64,000 nucleotides of DNA. Source: Arthrobacter sp. PM3 (lineage in GTDB: Bacteria; Actinomycetota; Actinomycetes; Actinomycetales; Micrococcaceae). The notes beneath the pieces are model-generated. The model saw only the letters and a program-made list of their open reading frames with translations, did no database searches and was not told the origin of the DNA. Below, one piece after another: positions 1-8,600 of the stretch; position 1 is the first letter of the stretch, and every line of letters starts with the position of its first letter. The DNA is taken from contig NZ_CP022314.1 of NCBI RefSeq assembly GCF_003352915.1, positions 729,414 through 793,413 on the forward strand. Direction: 5' to 3'. Made by a program: the position numbers and the translations under genes.

Positions 1-27
1 CTCCAGCCCCGGCAATGATGCACGGAA

Positions 28-855
28 GTGGTGAATTTCTCAGTGACTGAAGAGAATCCAAGGCACGACGGCGGGATCATCCCGCCGCCGCCGTCGAGGC
101 CGCCGACGTCCGCCCTGCCCGTGGTTACCGTCACCCGGGAACAGGACACAACACCGCCCCCGGCGCCGTCCGCCGAGTCCGCCGGCGGTGCCGCGGAGAC
201 CGCGAAGAACCCCCCGGCAGCCAAAACCCTGCCGGGCAAGCTGTCCGGGAAGCTGTCCGGTGTCACGTTGCCCGGGTTGACGGCCGCCGTTTCACGCCGC
301 GCCCGCCCCCTGGTCCGCCGGATCCGCCGGCAGGGACCCAAGCGGCTTGGCGCGGCGGCGGCCGTGCTCGTGGTGCTCGCGCTTCTGGTGTGGTGGGCCG
401 TCGCCTCCTTCGCCGGTGGTCCGCAGTCTTCCGCGAACGGCGGCGGCACGGACCCGGCAGCGCCGTCGGCGGCGGCATCGGCCCCGGCCACGCGTGGCGC
501 CCTGCCGCTGGAAGGTGTCAGCCCCCTGGAGTTCCAGTTGCGTGATTGTTTCAAGGATTTCGATCCGGACGCCCAGCAGTCCACGATTGTGGACTGCAGC
601 ACGGCGCACTCGGCCCAGCTGGTCGCCGTCGAAAAATACGCGGCGGACGATTCCTATCCCGGCCGGGAAGCACTGAAGCAGAAAGCGCGCGGCGCCTGCA
701 AGGCCGCACCCCTGACCGAGAAGGCCGGCGACTACGACCTCAGCTACAAGCTGGCCTACCCGAGTTCGAGCAGCTGGGACAAGGGCGACCGCCGGGTTGA
801 CTGCTATGCCGTGACGGACGGCGGGAACGTCATCAAAGAGTCCTTGCTCCCCTAG
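28..855 (+). CDS. Septum-formation-like membrane protein
   Basis: A 275-residue protein with a Pro/Ala-rich cytoplasmic N-terminus, a basic stretch (about 85-105), one transmembrane helix (about 107-129) and an extracytoplasmic C-terminal domain. The C-terminal domain has four spaced cysteines (RDCF, VDCSTAH, GACKAAP, VDCYAV), the pattern of the actinobacterial septum-formation (DUF4190-associated) domain. GTG starts at 28, 31 and 43 are all possible, and none has a strong ribosome site. The family is found beside membrane or division proteins, but its biochemical role is unknown. It converges on clpB and shares a terminator with it. Confidence 0.7.
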   Translation: MVNFSVTEENPRHDGGIIPPPPSRPPTSALPVVTVTREQDTTPPPAPSAESAGGAAETAKNPPAAKTLPGKLSGKLSGVTLPGLTAAVSRRARPLVRRIRRQGPKRLGAAAAVLVVLALLVWWAVASFAGGPQSSANGGGTDPAAPSAAASAPATRGALPLEGVSPLEFQLRDCFKDFDPDAQQSTIVDCSTAHSAQLVAVEKYAADDSYPGREALKQKARGACKAAPLTEKAGDYDLSYKLAYPSSSSWDKGDRRVDCYAVTDGGNVIKESLLP

Positions 856-880
856 TGCTTGTGGTTAACGATGGTCAGAT

Positions 881-916
881 GCCGCCGGCAGCCGGGATTC
901 CCCGGCTGCCGGCGGC
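881..916. terminator. Bidirectional intrinsic terminator
   Basis: A perfect 16-bp stem (881-896 pairs with 901-916) with an ATTC loop, followed by an AT-rich ATTTAATTT tract. It lies between the convergent septum-like gene and clpB and can serve both strands. Confidence 0.85.
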
Positions 917-949
917 ATTTAATTTGGATGAGGCATCCAGGTCCGGCGG

Positions 950-3607
950 TTATTCCTTGCGGCGGACCGACAGCCCGCTGCCGGTCGACGCGAGGCCCGC
1001 AGGCCGGTCTGCGCCCGAAGCCCCGCCCATGGTCAGTTCCATGAGGTCCGGCGCGGTGTCCACCACGACTGTGTCGCCGTCGGAGATCTCCCCGGCCAGG
1101 ATGGCCTTGGCCAGCCGGTCGCCGATCTCGCGCTGGACCAGCCGGCGCAGGGGCCGGGCGCCGTACGCGGGGTCGAACCCGGTCACCGCCAGCCACGCAC
1201 GGGCGCCGTCGGTCACTTCAAGGTTCAGGCGGCGGCCCTTGAGCCGCTCGCCCAGCTCCTTGACTTGCAGTTCCACGATCCGGGACAGCTCCTCGACGCT
1301 TAGCGGGTCGAACAGCACCACTTCATCCAGCCGGTTCAGGAACTCGGGCTTGAAGGAGGCGTGGACGGTGGCCATGACGGCGTTCCTCTTGGCCTCGGCG
1401 TCCAGGTTGGGATCCACCAAAAACTGGCTGCCAAGGTTCGAGGTGAGCACCAGGATCACGTTGCGGAAGTCCACGGTGCGGCCCTGGCCGTCGGTGAGCC
1501 GGCCGTCGTCGAGGACCTGCAGGAGGATGTCGAAGACCTCCGGGTGGGCCTTTTCCACTTCGTCGAGCAGCAGCACCGAGTACGGGCGCCGGCGGACGGC
1601 CTCGGTCAGCTGGCCGCCCTCCTCGTAGCCGACGTAGCCGGGAGGTGCCCCGACCAGCCGCGCCACGGAGTGCTTCTCCGAGTATTCGGACATGTCGATC
1701 CGCACCATGGCGCGTTCGTCGTCGAACAGGAAGTCGGCGAGGGACTTGGCGAGCTCGGTCTTGCCCACGCCGGTGGGGCCGAGGAACAGGAAGGAGCCGG
1801 TGGGCCGGTTGGGGTCGCTGATTCCGGCGCGGGCGCGACGCACCGCGTCGGAGACGGCGGCGACGGCCTTGCTCTGGCCGATCAGCCGCTCGCCCAGGAC
1901 CTGTTCCATCTCCAGCAGCTTCTGGCTCTCGCCCTGGAGCATGCGCCCGGCGGGGATGCCGGTCCAGGCCGAGATCACCTCGGCGATGTCATCGGCGGTG
2001 ACCTCGTCGGCCACCATCTGCCCGGACTTGTCCGGCACGGCGGCCTCCGCCTCGGCGGCGGCGTTCAGCTCCCGCTCCAGAGCCGGGATTTCGCCGTAGA
2101 GGACCCGGGACGCCGTCTCGAGGTCACCCTCACGCTGGGCTTTGTCGGCCGCGGACCGGAGCTCGTCGAGCTTGGCGCGGAGGTCGCCCACCCGGTTCAG
2201 GCCGGCCTTCTCAGCTTCCCAGCGGGCGTTCAGGGCCGCAAGCTCTTCCTTCTTGTCGGCCATGTCGGCGCGAAGGGCCGCAAGGCGTTCCACGGAGGCG
2301 GGGTCGGTCTCGCCGGCCAGGGCCAGTTCCTCCATGGTCAGCCGGTCCACCTGCCGGCGCAGCTGGTCGATTTCCTCCGGGGCGGAGTCGATCTCCATGC
2401 GCAGCCGGGACGCGGCCTCGTCCACGAGGTCGATCGCCTTGTCCGGCAGCTGGCGGCCGGAGATGTACCGGTTCGACAGGGTCGCGGCCGCCACGAGCGC
2501 CGAGTCGGCGATCGAGACCTTGTGGTGGGCCTCGTAGCGTTCCTTGAGGCCGCGCAGGATGCCGATGGTGTCGTCCACGCTCGGCTCGCCGACGTAGACC
2601 TGCTGGAACCGGCGTTCCAGGGCGGGGTCCTTTTCGATGTTCTCGCGGTACTCGTCCAGCGTCGTGGCGCCGATCAGCCGCAGCTCGCCGCGGGCCAGCA
2701 TAGGCTTGAGCATGTTGCCGGCGTCCATGGAGCTGTCGCCGCTGGCCCCGGCACCGACCACAGTGTGGAGTTCGTCGATGAACGTGACAATCTGACCCTC
2801 GGAGCTCTTGATCTCCTCCAGAACGGCCTTGAGCCGTTCCTCGAATTCGCCGCGGTACTTCGCGCCGGCCACCATCGAGGCGAGGTCCAGGGCGATCAGG
2901 GTCTTGCCGCGGAGGCTTTCCGGCACGTCGCCTTCCACAATGCGCTGGGCGAGGCCTTCGACCACCGCCGTCTTGCCGACGCCGGGCTCGCCGATGATCA
3001 CCGGGTTGTTCTTGGTGCGGCGGCTCAGGACCTGGATGATCCGCCGGATCTCGGCATCACGGCCGATCACCGGGTCCAGCTTGCCCGAGCGGGCGACCGC
3101 GGTGAGGTCCGTGCCGTACTTCTCCAGCGCCTGGAACGAATTCTCGGGGTCGGCGTTGTCCACCTTGCGGTCGCCGCGGACGCCCGGCAGGGCGGCAAGG
3201 AGCGCCTCATGCGAGGCGCCCGCCTCGCGCAGAAGCCGCCCGACGCCGTCGCTCCCGGCCGCGAGCCCCAGCAGCAGGTGCTCGGTGGAGACGAAGCTGT
3301 CGCCGAGGCGCTCGGCCTCGTTCTGGGCGTTCTGGATGGCCTGCAGCCCGGCCCGGGACAGCTGCGCCTGCTGCACGCTGCTCCCGGAGGTGGACGGGAG
3401 GGCCTTGATGGCGGTGCTCGCCTGGACGCTGACAGCATCCGGGTCGGCCCCGGTGGCCCGAAGCAGCGCGACGGCGACGCCCTCCCGCTGGTCCATGAGC
3501 GCCTTGAGCAGATGGGCTGGTTCGAGCTGCGGGTTTCCTGCGGTCGAGGCGTTCATGGCCGCTGCAGCGAGAGCCTCCTGGCTCTTGGTGGTGAATTTGG
3601 CGTCCAA
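950..3607 (-). CDS. clpB: ATP-dependent disaggregase ClpB
   Basis: An 885-residue Hsp100 chaperone that extracts polypeptides from aggregates together with DnaK/DnaJ/GrpE in the cytoplasm. Visible domains are the N-terminal Clp repeat domain (1-150), AAA+ module 1 (Walker A GEPGVGKT, about 205), the coiled-coil M domain (about 410-530) and AAA+ module 2 (Walker A GPTGVGKT, about 610; GYVGYEEGG pore loop). The start is the TTG at 3607, because GGAAGGAG sits 6 nt upstream and the protein then begins with the conserved [12 protein letters not shown]. An upstream in-frame start would add 27 atypical residues. Control by HspR is likely from the inverted repeat just upstream. Length is normal for the family. 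Confidence 0.97.
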   Translation of the reverse strand: MDAKFTTKSQEALAAAAMNASTAGNPQLEPAHLLKALMDQREGVAVALLRATGADPDAVSVQASTAIKALPSTSGSSVQQAQLSRAGLQAIQNAQNEAERLGDSFVSTEHLLLGLAAGSDGVGRLLREAGASHEALLAALPGVRGDRKVDNADPENSFQALEKYGTDLTAVARSGKLDPVIGRDAEIRRIIQVLSRRTKNNPVIIGEPGVGKTAVVEGLAQRIVEGDVPESLRGKTLIALDLASMVAGAKYRGEFEERLKAVLEEIKSSEGQIVTFIDELHTVVGAGASGDSSMDAGNMLKPMLARGELRLIGATTLDEYRENIEKDPALERRFQQVYVGEPSVDDTIGILRGLKERYEAHHKVSIADSALVAAATLSNRYISGRQLPDKAIDLVDEAASRLRMEIDSAPEEIDQLRRQVDRLTMEELALAGETDPASVERLAALRADMADKKEELAALNARWEAEKAGLNRVGDLRAKLDELRSAADKAQREGDLETASRVLYGEIPALERELNAAAEAEAAVPDKSGQMVADEVTADDIAEVISAWTGIPAGRMLQGESQKLLEMEQVLGERLIGQSKAVAAVSDAVRRARAGISDPNRPTGSFLFLGPTGVGKTELAKSLADFLFDDERAMVRIDMSEYSEKHSVARLVGAPPGYVGYEEGGQLTEAVRRRPYSVLLLDEVEKAHPEVFDILLQVLDDGRLTDGQGRTVDFRNVILVLTSNLGSQFLVDPNLDAEAKRNAVMATVHASFKPEFLNRLDEVVLFDPLSVEELSRIVELQVKELGERLKGRRLNLEVTDGARAWLAVTGFDPAYGARPLRRLVQREIGDRLAKAILAGEISDGDTVVVDTAPDLMELTMGGASGADRPAGLASTGSGLSVRRKE

Positions 3608-3637
3608 AGAGGGCTCCTTCCGGAATGGTCCTGATTT

Positions 3638-3666
3638 CAAAGTTGAGTCTACATCGCTCAACTTTG
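3638..3666 (-). promoter_or_regulatory. HAIR-like HspR operator upstream of clpB
   Basis: A perfect 10-bp inverted repeat, CAAAGTTGAG (3638-3647) and CTCAACTTTG (3657-3666), with a 9-bp spacer. Its TTGAG-N9-CTCAA core matches the HspR-associated inverted repeat (CTTGAGT-N7-ACTCAAG). It lies 31 bp upstream of the clpB start, where a repressor would block the heat-shock promoter. Confidence 0.8.
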
Positions 3667-3796
3667 CGATGGCAGCCGCACGCACCATGTTTGCCGACAG
3701 CGAAACGCCTGTCTAGGGGCGGAGTGCCCGCGGGGGTTCAAGGCAGATGGCGGGCACCTTGCCGGGGGCGGGAGCGGAGGCTTGCTTTCACCGGGG

Positions 3797-3918
3797 CGAG
3801 GGGCCGGGGCGAGGGGCCGGGGCGAGGGGCCGGGGCCTGGGGCCGGGGCGAGGGGCCGGGGCCTGGCGCCGGGGCGAGGGGCCGGGGCCTGGGTCTGGGT
3901 CTGGGTCTGTGTCTGGGT
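3797..3918. repeat. 13-bp G-rich minisatellite plus GGGTCT repeats
   Basis: Seven tandem copies of a 13-bp unit (CGAGGGGCCGGGG, with variants CCTGGGGCCGGGG and CCTGGCGCCGGGG) at 3797-3887, followed by about five imperfect 6-bp GGGTCT-type repeats to 3918. Many GGGG runs on the + strand give G-quadruplex potential. The 13-bp period and extreme composition argue against coding. This is part of the gene-free stretch 3667-4292. Confidence 0.85.
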
Positions 3919-3944
3919 ATCCCCCACCGCACCCCCACCGCAGG

Positions 3945-4178
3945 GGACATGCTCATTCCTCCCCGCCGCCCCGTGGGACATGCTCATTCTTCCCCGCCGC
4001 TCCCGGGGGACATGCCCTCCCCTCAGCCCATGGACTGGACATAGGACCACTATGTCCATCCCTCCGCCCCAAGACTGGACATGCGCCCTTGGCCGGGGCG
4101 CGAGGAATGAGCATGCCCCGCCGGCGACCCACGAAGAATGAGCATGCTCAGCACGACGGGGCAGAAACGGGCATGCCC
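3945..4178. repeat. Symmetrical array of CATG-centred palindromes (array 1)
   Basis: A central 23-bp element (4036-4058: TGGACATAG, 5-nt spacer, CTATGTCCA) is flanked by 10-bp RGRCATGYYC-type sites at 3945, 3976 and 4008 on the left and 4077, 4109 and 4140 on the right, plus one at 4169. Site centres lie 34.5, 66.5 and 97.5 bp from the core on both sides. Left sites read GGACATGCTC or GGACATGCCC. Outer right sites read GAGCATGCCC, GAGCATGCTC and GGGCATGCCC, so the block is an imperfect inverted repeat of about 205 bp. Function is unknown; a related array lies at 9593-9970. Confidence 0.9.
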
Positions 4179-4210
4179 GGCGGCCCGCGCCGCTGAACGG
4201 TCAGAAATCA

Positions 4211-4229
4211 CTTAACGTTGCTTAACGTT
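4211..4229 (+). promoter_or_regulatory. Candidate LacI-family operator, two CTTAACGTT repeats
   Basis: Two direct copies of CTTAACGTT, 10 bp apart (4211-4219 and 4221-4229), lie 63 bp upstream of the LacI-type regulator. AACGTT with a central CG is typical of LacI-family half-sites, so autoregulation is plausible. The site is inferred from position and sequence only. Confidence 0.45.
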
Positions 4230-4292
4230 CCGCAGCGTCCTTACTGTAACTGGAGTCACAGGAGCACAAATCGACGCGAAGGAGGGCCGGAC

Positions 4293-5351
4293 ATGCAGGA
4301 ACATGCCACAAACAACGTCATGGACGGCCGCGCGGCGCCGGTTTCTGCCGCGGCGGTAGCGCGGGCGGCCGGGGTATCCCCGGCGTCAGTGTCCTATGTC
4401 CTCAACGGCAAGGGCGGAGTCTCGCCCGAAACGCGGCGCCACATCATCCACGTGGCCAATGAGCTGGGCTTCAGGCCCCGTAAGCCCTCGCAGTCCACGG
4501 ACCCGCAGCGGACGCGGGTCATCGGACTGATCCTGCCCAACATCATCAACCCGATGTTCCCCCGTTGGGCCCAGGGCGTGATCTCCGCGGCGGCTGAATC
4601 CGGCTACGAGGTGTTCGTCGCCACCACCCAGGACGATCCCGCCACGCTCGCCCAGGTCACCTCGACGCTCGCGCACCGCAACGTGGACGGCATCATCCTC
4701 GCCGCGTCACTCCGGGACGACGCCACAGCCCTGCGGACCCTGCGTGCGGCCCGGATCCCCTACGTGTGCCTGTCCCGGCGGGCGGATTTCCTCGACTCTG
4801 ACTTCGTAGGGATCGACGACGACGCCGCAGCCACCGCGCTGATGCAGCACATGCTTAGCCACGGCTTCACCGAAATCGCCACGGTGATCGGCCCGCGGTT
4901 CTCCACGGCCTCCCTGGCCCGCGAACAAGCCTTTGTCCGGACCGCCGCCGCGGCCGGGATCACCATCAGCAGCGACCGCAAGATCAGCACCCGGGTCAAC
5001 AACGAGGGCGGCCGGCTGGCCGCCGAACGGCTGTTCTCCGCCGGGACCCCGCCGCAGGCCGTGGTGTGCGGCAGCGACGAACTTGCCATCGGCGTCATGG
5101 AATATGCGTTGTCCCGCGGGCTGCGTATCCCGGACGACGTCGCCGTCGCCGGCTGTGACGGCCTGCCCCACAGCCGCTCCGGGCTGATCAACCTAACCAG
5201 CATTGTCCAGCCGCAGCAGGAGATGGCCAACGAGGCCTTCGCCATGCTGCTCAAACGCATCGATTCCCCGTCCGCCACCTACACCTCCAAAGTGTGCCGG
5301 CACCGCCTGCACGTCGGCCGCACCTGCGGCTGCACGCCGGCCACGTCCTGA
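4293..5351 (+). CDS. LacI-family transcriptional regulator
   Basis: A 352-residue repressor-type regulator with an N-terminal helix-turn-helix and hinge (AAVARAAGVSPASVSYVLNGKGGVS, about 15-40) followed by a periplasmic-binding-like effector domain. The ATG at 4293 follows GAAGGAGGG at good spacing. The longer frame from 4218 has no ribosome site. It is the first gene of a co-oriented cluster with a sugar-acid permease, SDR, BKACE and glycerate kinase, so it probably senses the substrate or an intermediate of that pathway. The C-terminus carries a Cys pair (CRHRLHVGRTCGC) of unknown meaning. Confidence 0.92.
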   Translation: MQEHATNNVMDGRAAPVSAAAVARAAGVSPASVSYVLNGKGGVSPETRRHIIHVANELGFRPRKPSQSTDPQRTRVIGLILPNIINPMFPRWAQGVISAAAESGYEVFVATTQDDPATLAQVTSTLAHRNVDGIILAASLRDDATALRTLRAARIPYVCLSRRADFLDSDFVGIDDDAAATALMQHMLSHGFTEIATVIGPRFSTASLAREQAFVRTAAAAGITISSDRKISTRVNNEGGRLAAERLFSAGTPPQAVVCGSDELAIGVMEYALSRGLRIPDDVAVAGCDGLPHSRSGLINLTSIVQPQQEMANEAFAMLLKRIDSPSATYTSKVCRHRLHVGRTCGCTPATS

Positions 5352-5458
5352 CTCCCCGCACCACCCCAGACCCGCACCGTACCCGACCAGGGCTTCTCCA
5401 ATGCTGCCCGCTGTCCCCCAAACCCTGCCCCTTTACCCCGACCCAAGGACCCCGACCC

Positions 5459-6778
5459 ATGTCAGTTGTATCCGCACCAAAGAAGATGCGCACACCGCAG
5501 GAAATAAACGGCGTAATCCTCCGCCGCGTTATGCCGCTGCTGATCGGCGCCTACATCATGGCCTTCCTGGACCGAACCAACATCGGCATGGCCAAGGACC
5601 GGCTGGAAATCGACCTCGGCATCTCCGCCACCGCGTACGGAATCGGCGCGGGGCTGTTCTTCCTGACCTACGCCCTGTCCGAGATCCCGTCCAACCTGAT
5701 CATGCACAAGGTCGGGGCCCGCTTCTGGATCATGCGGATCATGATCACGTGGGGCCTGATCTCCGCCGGCATGGCCTTCGTCCAGGGCGAATGGTCCTTC
5801 TACATCATGCGGATGCTCCTGGGCGTGGCCGAGGCCGGCCTGTTCCCCGGCGTCATGTACTTCCTGACCCAGTGGTTCGTGGTGAAGGACCGGGCCAAGG
5901 CCAACGGGATGTTCCTGCTCGGTGTCTCCATCGCCAACATCGTCGGCGCCCCGCTGGGCGGCCTGCTCCTGACGCTGGACGGGCTCGGCGGCCTGCATGG
6001 CTGGCAGTGGATGTTCATCGTCGAGGGGCTCCCCGCCTGCATCCTTGCCTACGTGGTCTGGAAGAAGCTCCCGGACCGCCCCAGCCAGGCCAAGTTCCTC
6101 AGCCCCGAGGAGGCCGCCGACCTCGAGGCCCGGATCGCCGCCGAAGAGACCGCCGGCGCCGAAGCCTCCGGCAACCACCGGCTCCGCGATGCGCTCAAGG
6201 ACAAGCAGATCCTCCTCGTCGTCGGCGTCTACTTCACGCACCAGATCGCCGTCTACGCCCTGTCCTACTTCCTGCCCTCCATCATCGGCACGTACGGCAA
6301 GCTCAACCCGCTGCAGATCGGCCTGCTGACCGCGATCCCGTGGATCTACTCCGCCGCCGGCGCCCTGCTGGTCCCCCGCTTCGCCACCGACGGCCGGCGT
6401 TCCCGGGTGCTTGTCACCGGCACCATGACCGGCATCGTCGCCGGCTTCGCGCTCGGCGCCGTCGGCGGTCCGGTGCTTGGCATGATCGGCTTCTGCCTCG
6501 CCGCGTTCAACTTCTTCGCCCTCCAGCCGATCCTCTTCACCTACCCCGCCACCCGGCTCAGCGGCGCCGCCCTCGCCGGCGGGATCGCGTTCGTCAACAC
6601 GGTCGGTCTCTGCGGCGGCTTCCTCGGCCCCTACGTCATGGGCTTCATGCAGGACGCCACCGGCTCCAAGCTCTCCGGCCTGTGGTTCATCGTGGCCATG
6701 TGCGTGGTCGGCGCGCTGCTCTCCCTGCTGCTCAAGCGCGGCACGGAAAAGCCTGCCGCCGTCCCCGCGGCGCACTGA
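5459..6778 (+). CDS. MFS sugar-acid permease (anion:cation symporter family)
   Basis: A 439-residue polytopic permease with about 12 helices. The N-terminal signature (LIGAYIMAFLDRTNIGMAKDRL, then helices 2-3) is characteristic of the ACS family that imports glucarate, tartrate, 2-ketogluconate and related carboxylates with protons. The ATG at 5459 has AAGGA upstream. Long-frame N-terminal extensions from 5294 lack a ribosome site and are not hydrophobic. By context the substrate is the hydroxy acid oxidised by the next gene, possibly 2-deoxy-D-ribonate. The family assignment is firm, the substrate inferred. Confidence 0.93.
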   Translation: MSVVSAPKKMRTPQEINGVILRRVMPLLIGAYIMAFLDRTNIGMAKDRLEIDLGISATAYGIGAGLFFLTYALSEIPSNLIMHKVGARFWIMRIMITWGLISAGMAFVQGEWSFYIMRMLLGVAEAGLFPGVMYFLTQWFVVKDRAKANGMFLLGVSIANIVGAPLGGLLLTLDGLGGLHGWQWMFIVEGLPACILAYVVWKKLPDRPSQAKFLSPEEAADLEARIAAEETAGAEASGNHRLRDALKDKQILLVVGVYFTHQIAVYALSYFLPSIIGTYGKLNPLQIGLLTAIPWIYSAAGALLVPRFATDGRRSRVLVTGTMTGIVAGFALGAVGGPVLGMIGFCLAAFNFFALQPILFTYPATRLSGAALAGGIAFVNTVGLCGGFLGPYVMGFMQDATGSKLSGLWFIVAMCVVGALLSLLLKRGTEKPAAVPAAH

Positions 6779-6811
6779 CGCCCAGCCCCTGACGCCCTGC
6801 CCCACCGCCCC

Positions 6812-6850
6812 CCGCTCCGCTGACAGGCCTCGCGCCTGTCAGCGGAGCGG
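6812..6850 (+). terminator. Strong hairpin without U-tract inside the catabolic operon
   Basis: A perfect 16-bp stem (6812-6827 with 6835-6850) with a 7-nt loop sits between the permease and dehydrogenase genes. No T-run follows. It may be a partial terminator or an mRNA-stabilising hairpin that sets the permease level relative to the downstream enzymes. Confidence 0.6.
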
Positions 6851-6880
6851 CCCACCGAACTACCACTGCAAGGAAAACCC

Positions 6881-7645
6881 ATGGATTTCACCGCCAAGCG
6901 CGTCCTGGTCACGGCCGGAGCCAACGGCATCGGCCTGGCCATCGCCAACAAGTTCCGCGAACTCGGCGCCGCCGTCTTCGTCACCGATATAGACCCCGAC
7001 GCCGTCGAGAAGGCCCGCGTCAACGGCCTGCAGGCAGCAGTCAGCGACGTTTCGGACGAGAACCAGGTCCGCACCCTCATGGGCACGGTCCGGGACGGGC
7101 TCGGCGGCCTCGACGTCCTCGTCAACAATGCCGGGATTGCCGGGCCCACCGGCCCGCTGGAAACCCTGGACGCCGCGGCGTGGAAGGCCACGTTCGACGT
7201 CAACATCCACGGCCAGTTCTACTGCATCAAGCATGCGCTGCCGTTGCTCCGGCAGGGCCGCGACGCCTCGATCGTGAACCTCTCGTCCGCGGCCGGCCGG
7301 CTCGGCATGGCCGGCCGCAGCGCCTATTCTGCGTCCAAGTGGGCCGTCGTCGGGCTGACCAAGACCCTCGCGATCGAACTCGGCCCGGACCGGATCCGGG
7401 TCAACGCGATCTGCCCCGGCGCCGTCAATGGTCCCCGGATCGACGCCGTCATCGCCGCCAAGGCGCAGATGCTGGGGCGACCGGCCGACGAGGTCTCGGA
7501 GCTCTACCACAACCAGTCGTCGCTGGGCCGGCTGATCGAGGCCGAGGACATCGCCAACATGGCCGTCTTCGCCGCCAGCAGCATGGCCCGCAACGTCAAC
7601 GGCCAGGCCCTCGCCGTCGACGGCAACACCGAAAAGCTCTACTGA
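6881..7645 (+). CDS. SDR dehydrogenase, candidate 2-deoxy-D-ribonate 3-dehydrogenase
   Basis: A 254-residue classical short-chain dehydrogenase. Visible are the Rossmann glycine motif (TAGANGIGLA, 12-21), NNAG (about 84-87), the catalytic Ser in NLSSAAG, the YSASK catalytic Tyr/Lys pair (about 147-151) and the PG motif ICPGAVNGP. It uses NAD(P) in the cytoplasm to oxidise a secondary hydroxyl. AAGGAAAA precedes the ATG. With the adjacent BKACE and glycerate kinase, the simplest role is oxidation of a 3-hydroxy acid to a beta-keto acid, as in the deoxyribonate pathway known from proteobacteria. Specificity is inference. Confidence 0.9.
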   Translation: MDFTAKRVLVTAGANGIGLAIANKFRELGAAVFVTDIDPDAVEKARVNGLQAAVSDVSDENQVRTLMGTVRDGLGGLDVLVNNAGIAGPTGPLETLDAAAWKATFDVNIHGQFYCIKHALPLLRQGRDASIVNLSSAAGRLGMAGRSAYSASKWAVVGLTKTLAIELGPDRIRVNAICPGAVNGPRIDAVIAAKAQMLGRPADEVSELYHNQSSLGRLIEAEDIANMAVFAASSMARNVNGQALAVDGNTEKLY

Positions 7646-7663
7646 CCCGAAGGAGACTCTCCC

Positions 7664-8596
7664 ATGGCTGCTGTCCGCAAGGTCATCATCACCAGCGCCG
7701 TCACCGGCGCCATCCACACCCCGTCCATGTCCCCGCATCTGCCGGTCTCGCCCGATGAGATTGCCGACGCCGCGCTCGGCGCCGCAGAGGCCGGCGCCGC
7801 CATTGTGCACATGCACGCCCGCGATCCCAGGGACGGCCGCCCCTCGCAGGATCCGGAACACTTCGCGCCCATCCTGGACAAGCTCAAGCGCAACACCGAC
7901 GCCGTCATCAACATCACCACGGGCGGCTCGCCGCACATGAGCGTGGAGGAACGGATGCGGCCGGCGGCTCTCTTCAAGCCCGAGCTCGCCTCCCTCAACA
8001 TGGGCTCAATGAACTTCGGGCTGTACCCGATGCTGGAGCGCTTCACCGAATTCGGCCACGCCTGGGAACGCGAGGGTCTCGAAAAGAGCCGGGACCTCGT
8101 CTTCAAGAACACCTTCCAGGACATCGAAACGATTCTGGGGATCGGCAACGAGAACGGCACGCGCTTCGAATTCGAGTGCTACGACATCTCGCACCTGAAC
8201 AACCTCGCCCACTTCCACGCCCGCGGACTGGCCCGCGGCCCGCTGTTCGTCCAGTCTGTCTTTGGCTTGCTCGGCGGCATCGGCGCCCACCCCGAGGACC
8301 TGATGCACATGCGCCGCACCGCGGACCGGCTGCTGGGCCAGGACTACGAATGGTCCATCCTGGGTGCCGGCAAGAACCAGATGCCGCTGGCCACGATTGG
8401 CGCCGCCATGGGCTCCCACGTCCGTGTGGGACTGGAGGATTCCCTCTGGATCGGTCCCGGACAGCTCGCCGCTTCGAACGCCGAACAGGTCACCCGGATC
8501 CGCACCATCCTGGAGGCCCTCAACTTTGAGGTCGCCACGCCCGACGAGGCCCGGCAGATGCTGCAGCTCAAGGGCCGCGACAACGTGGGGTTCTGA
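7664..8596 (+). CDS. Beta-keto acid cleavage enzyme (BKACE, DUF849)
   Basis: A 310-residue TIM-barrel enzyme of the 3-keto-5-aminohexanoate cleavage family. It condenses a beta-keto acid with acetyl-CoA to give acetoacetate and a new acyl-CoA. The zinc-ligand motif VHMHARDP (about 46-53), ITTGGSPHMS and the C-terminal HVRVGLEDSLW block are all present. GAAGGAGA precedes the ATG. It follows the SDR gene by 18 bp and precedes glycerate kinase by 4 bp. That context suits cleavage of 3-keto-2-deoxyribonate to glyceryl-CoA and acetoacetate. The family is certain and the substrate inferred. Confidence 0.93.
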   Translation: MAAVRKVIITSAVTGAIHTPSMSPHLPVSPDEIADAALGAAEAGAAIVHMHARDPRDGRPSQDPEHFAPILDKLKRNTDAVINITTGGSPHMSVEERMRPAALFKPELASLNMGSMNFGLYPMLERFTEFGHAWEREGLEKSRDLVFKNTFQDIETILGIGNENGTRFEFECYDISHLNNLAHFHARGLARGPLFVQSVFGLLGGIGAHPEDLMHMRRTADRLLGQDYEWSILGAGKNQMPLATIGAAMGSHVRVGLEDSLWIGPGQLAASNAEQVTRIRTILEALNFEVATPDEARQMLQLKGRDNVGF

Positions 8597-8600
8597 TCCC

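Noticed and set aside
1361..3634. Long + strand reading frame (757 codons) through clpB
   Set aside because: Antisense shadow of clpB; no ribosome site and no recognisable domains. GC-rich DNA gives long antisense frames.
3658..4059. Frames through the minisatellite and array 1
   Set aside because: Low-complexity translation of repeats in several frames; no ribosome site.
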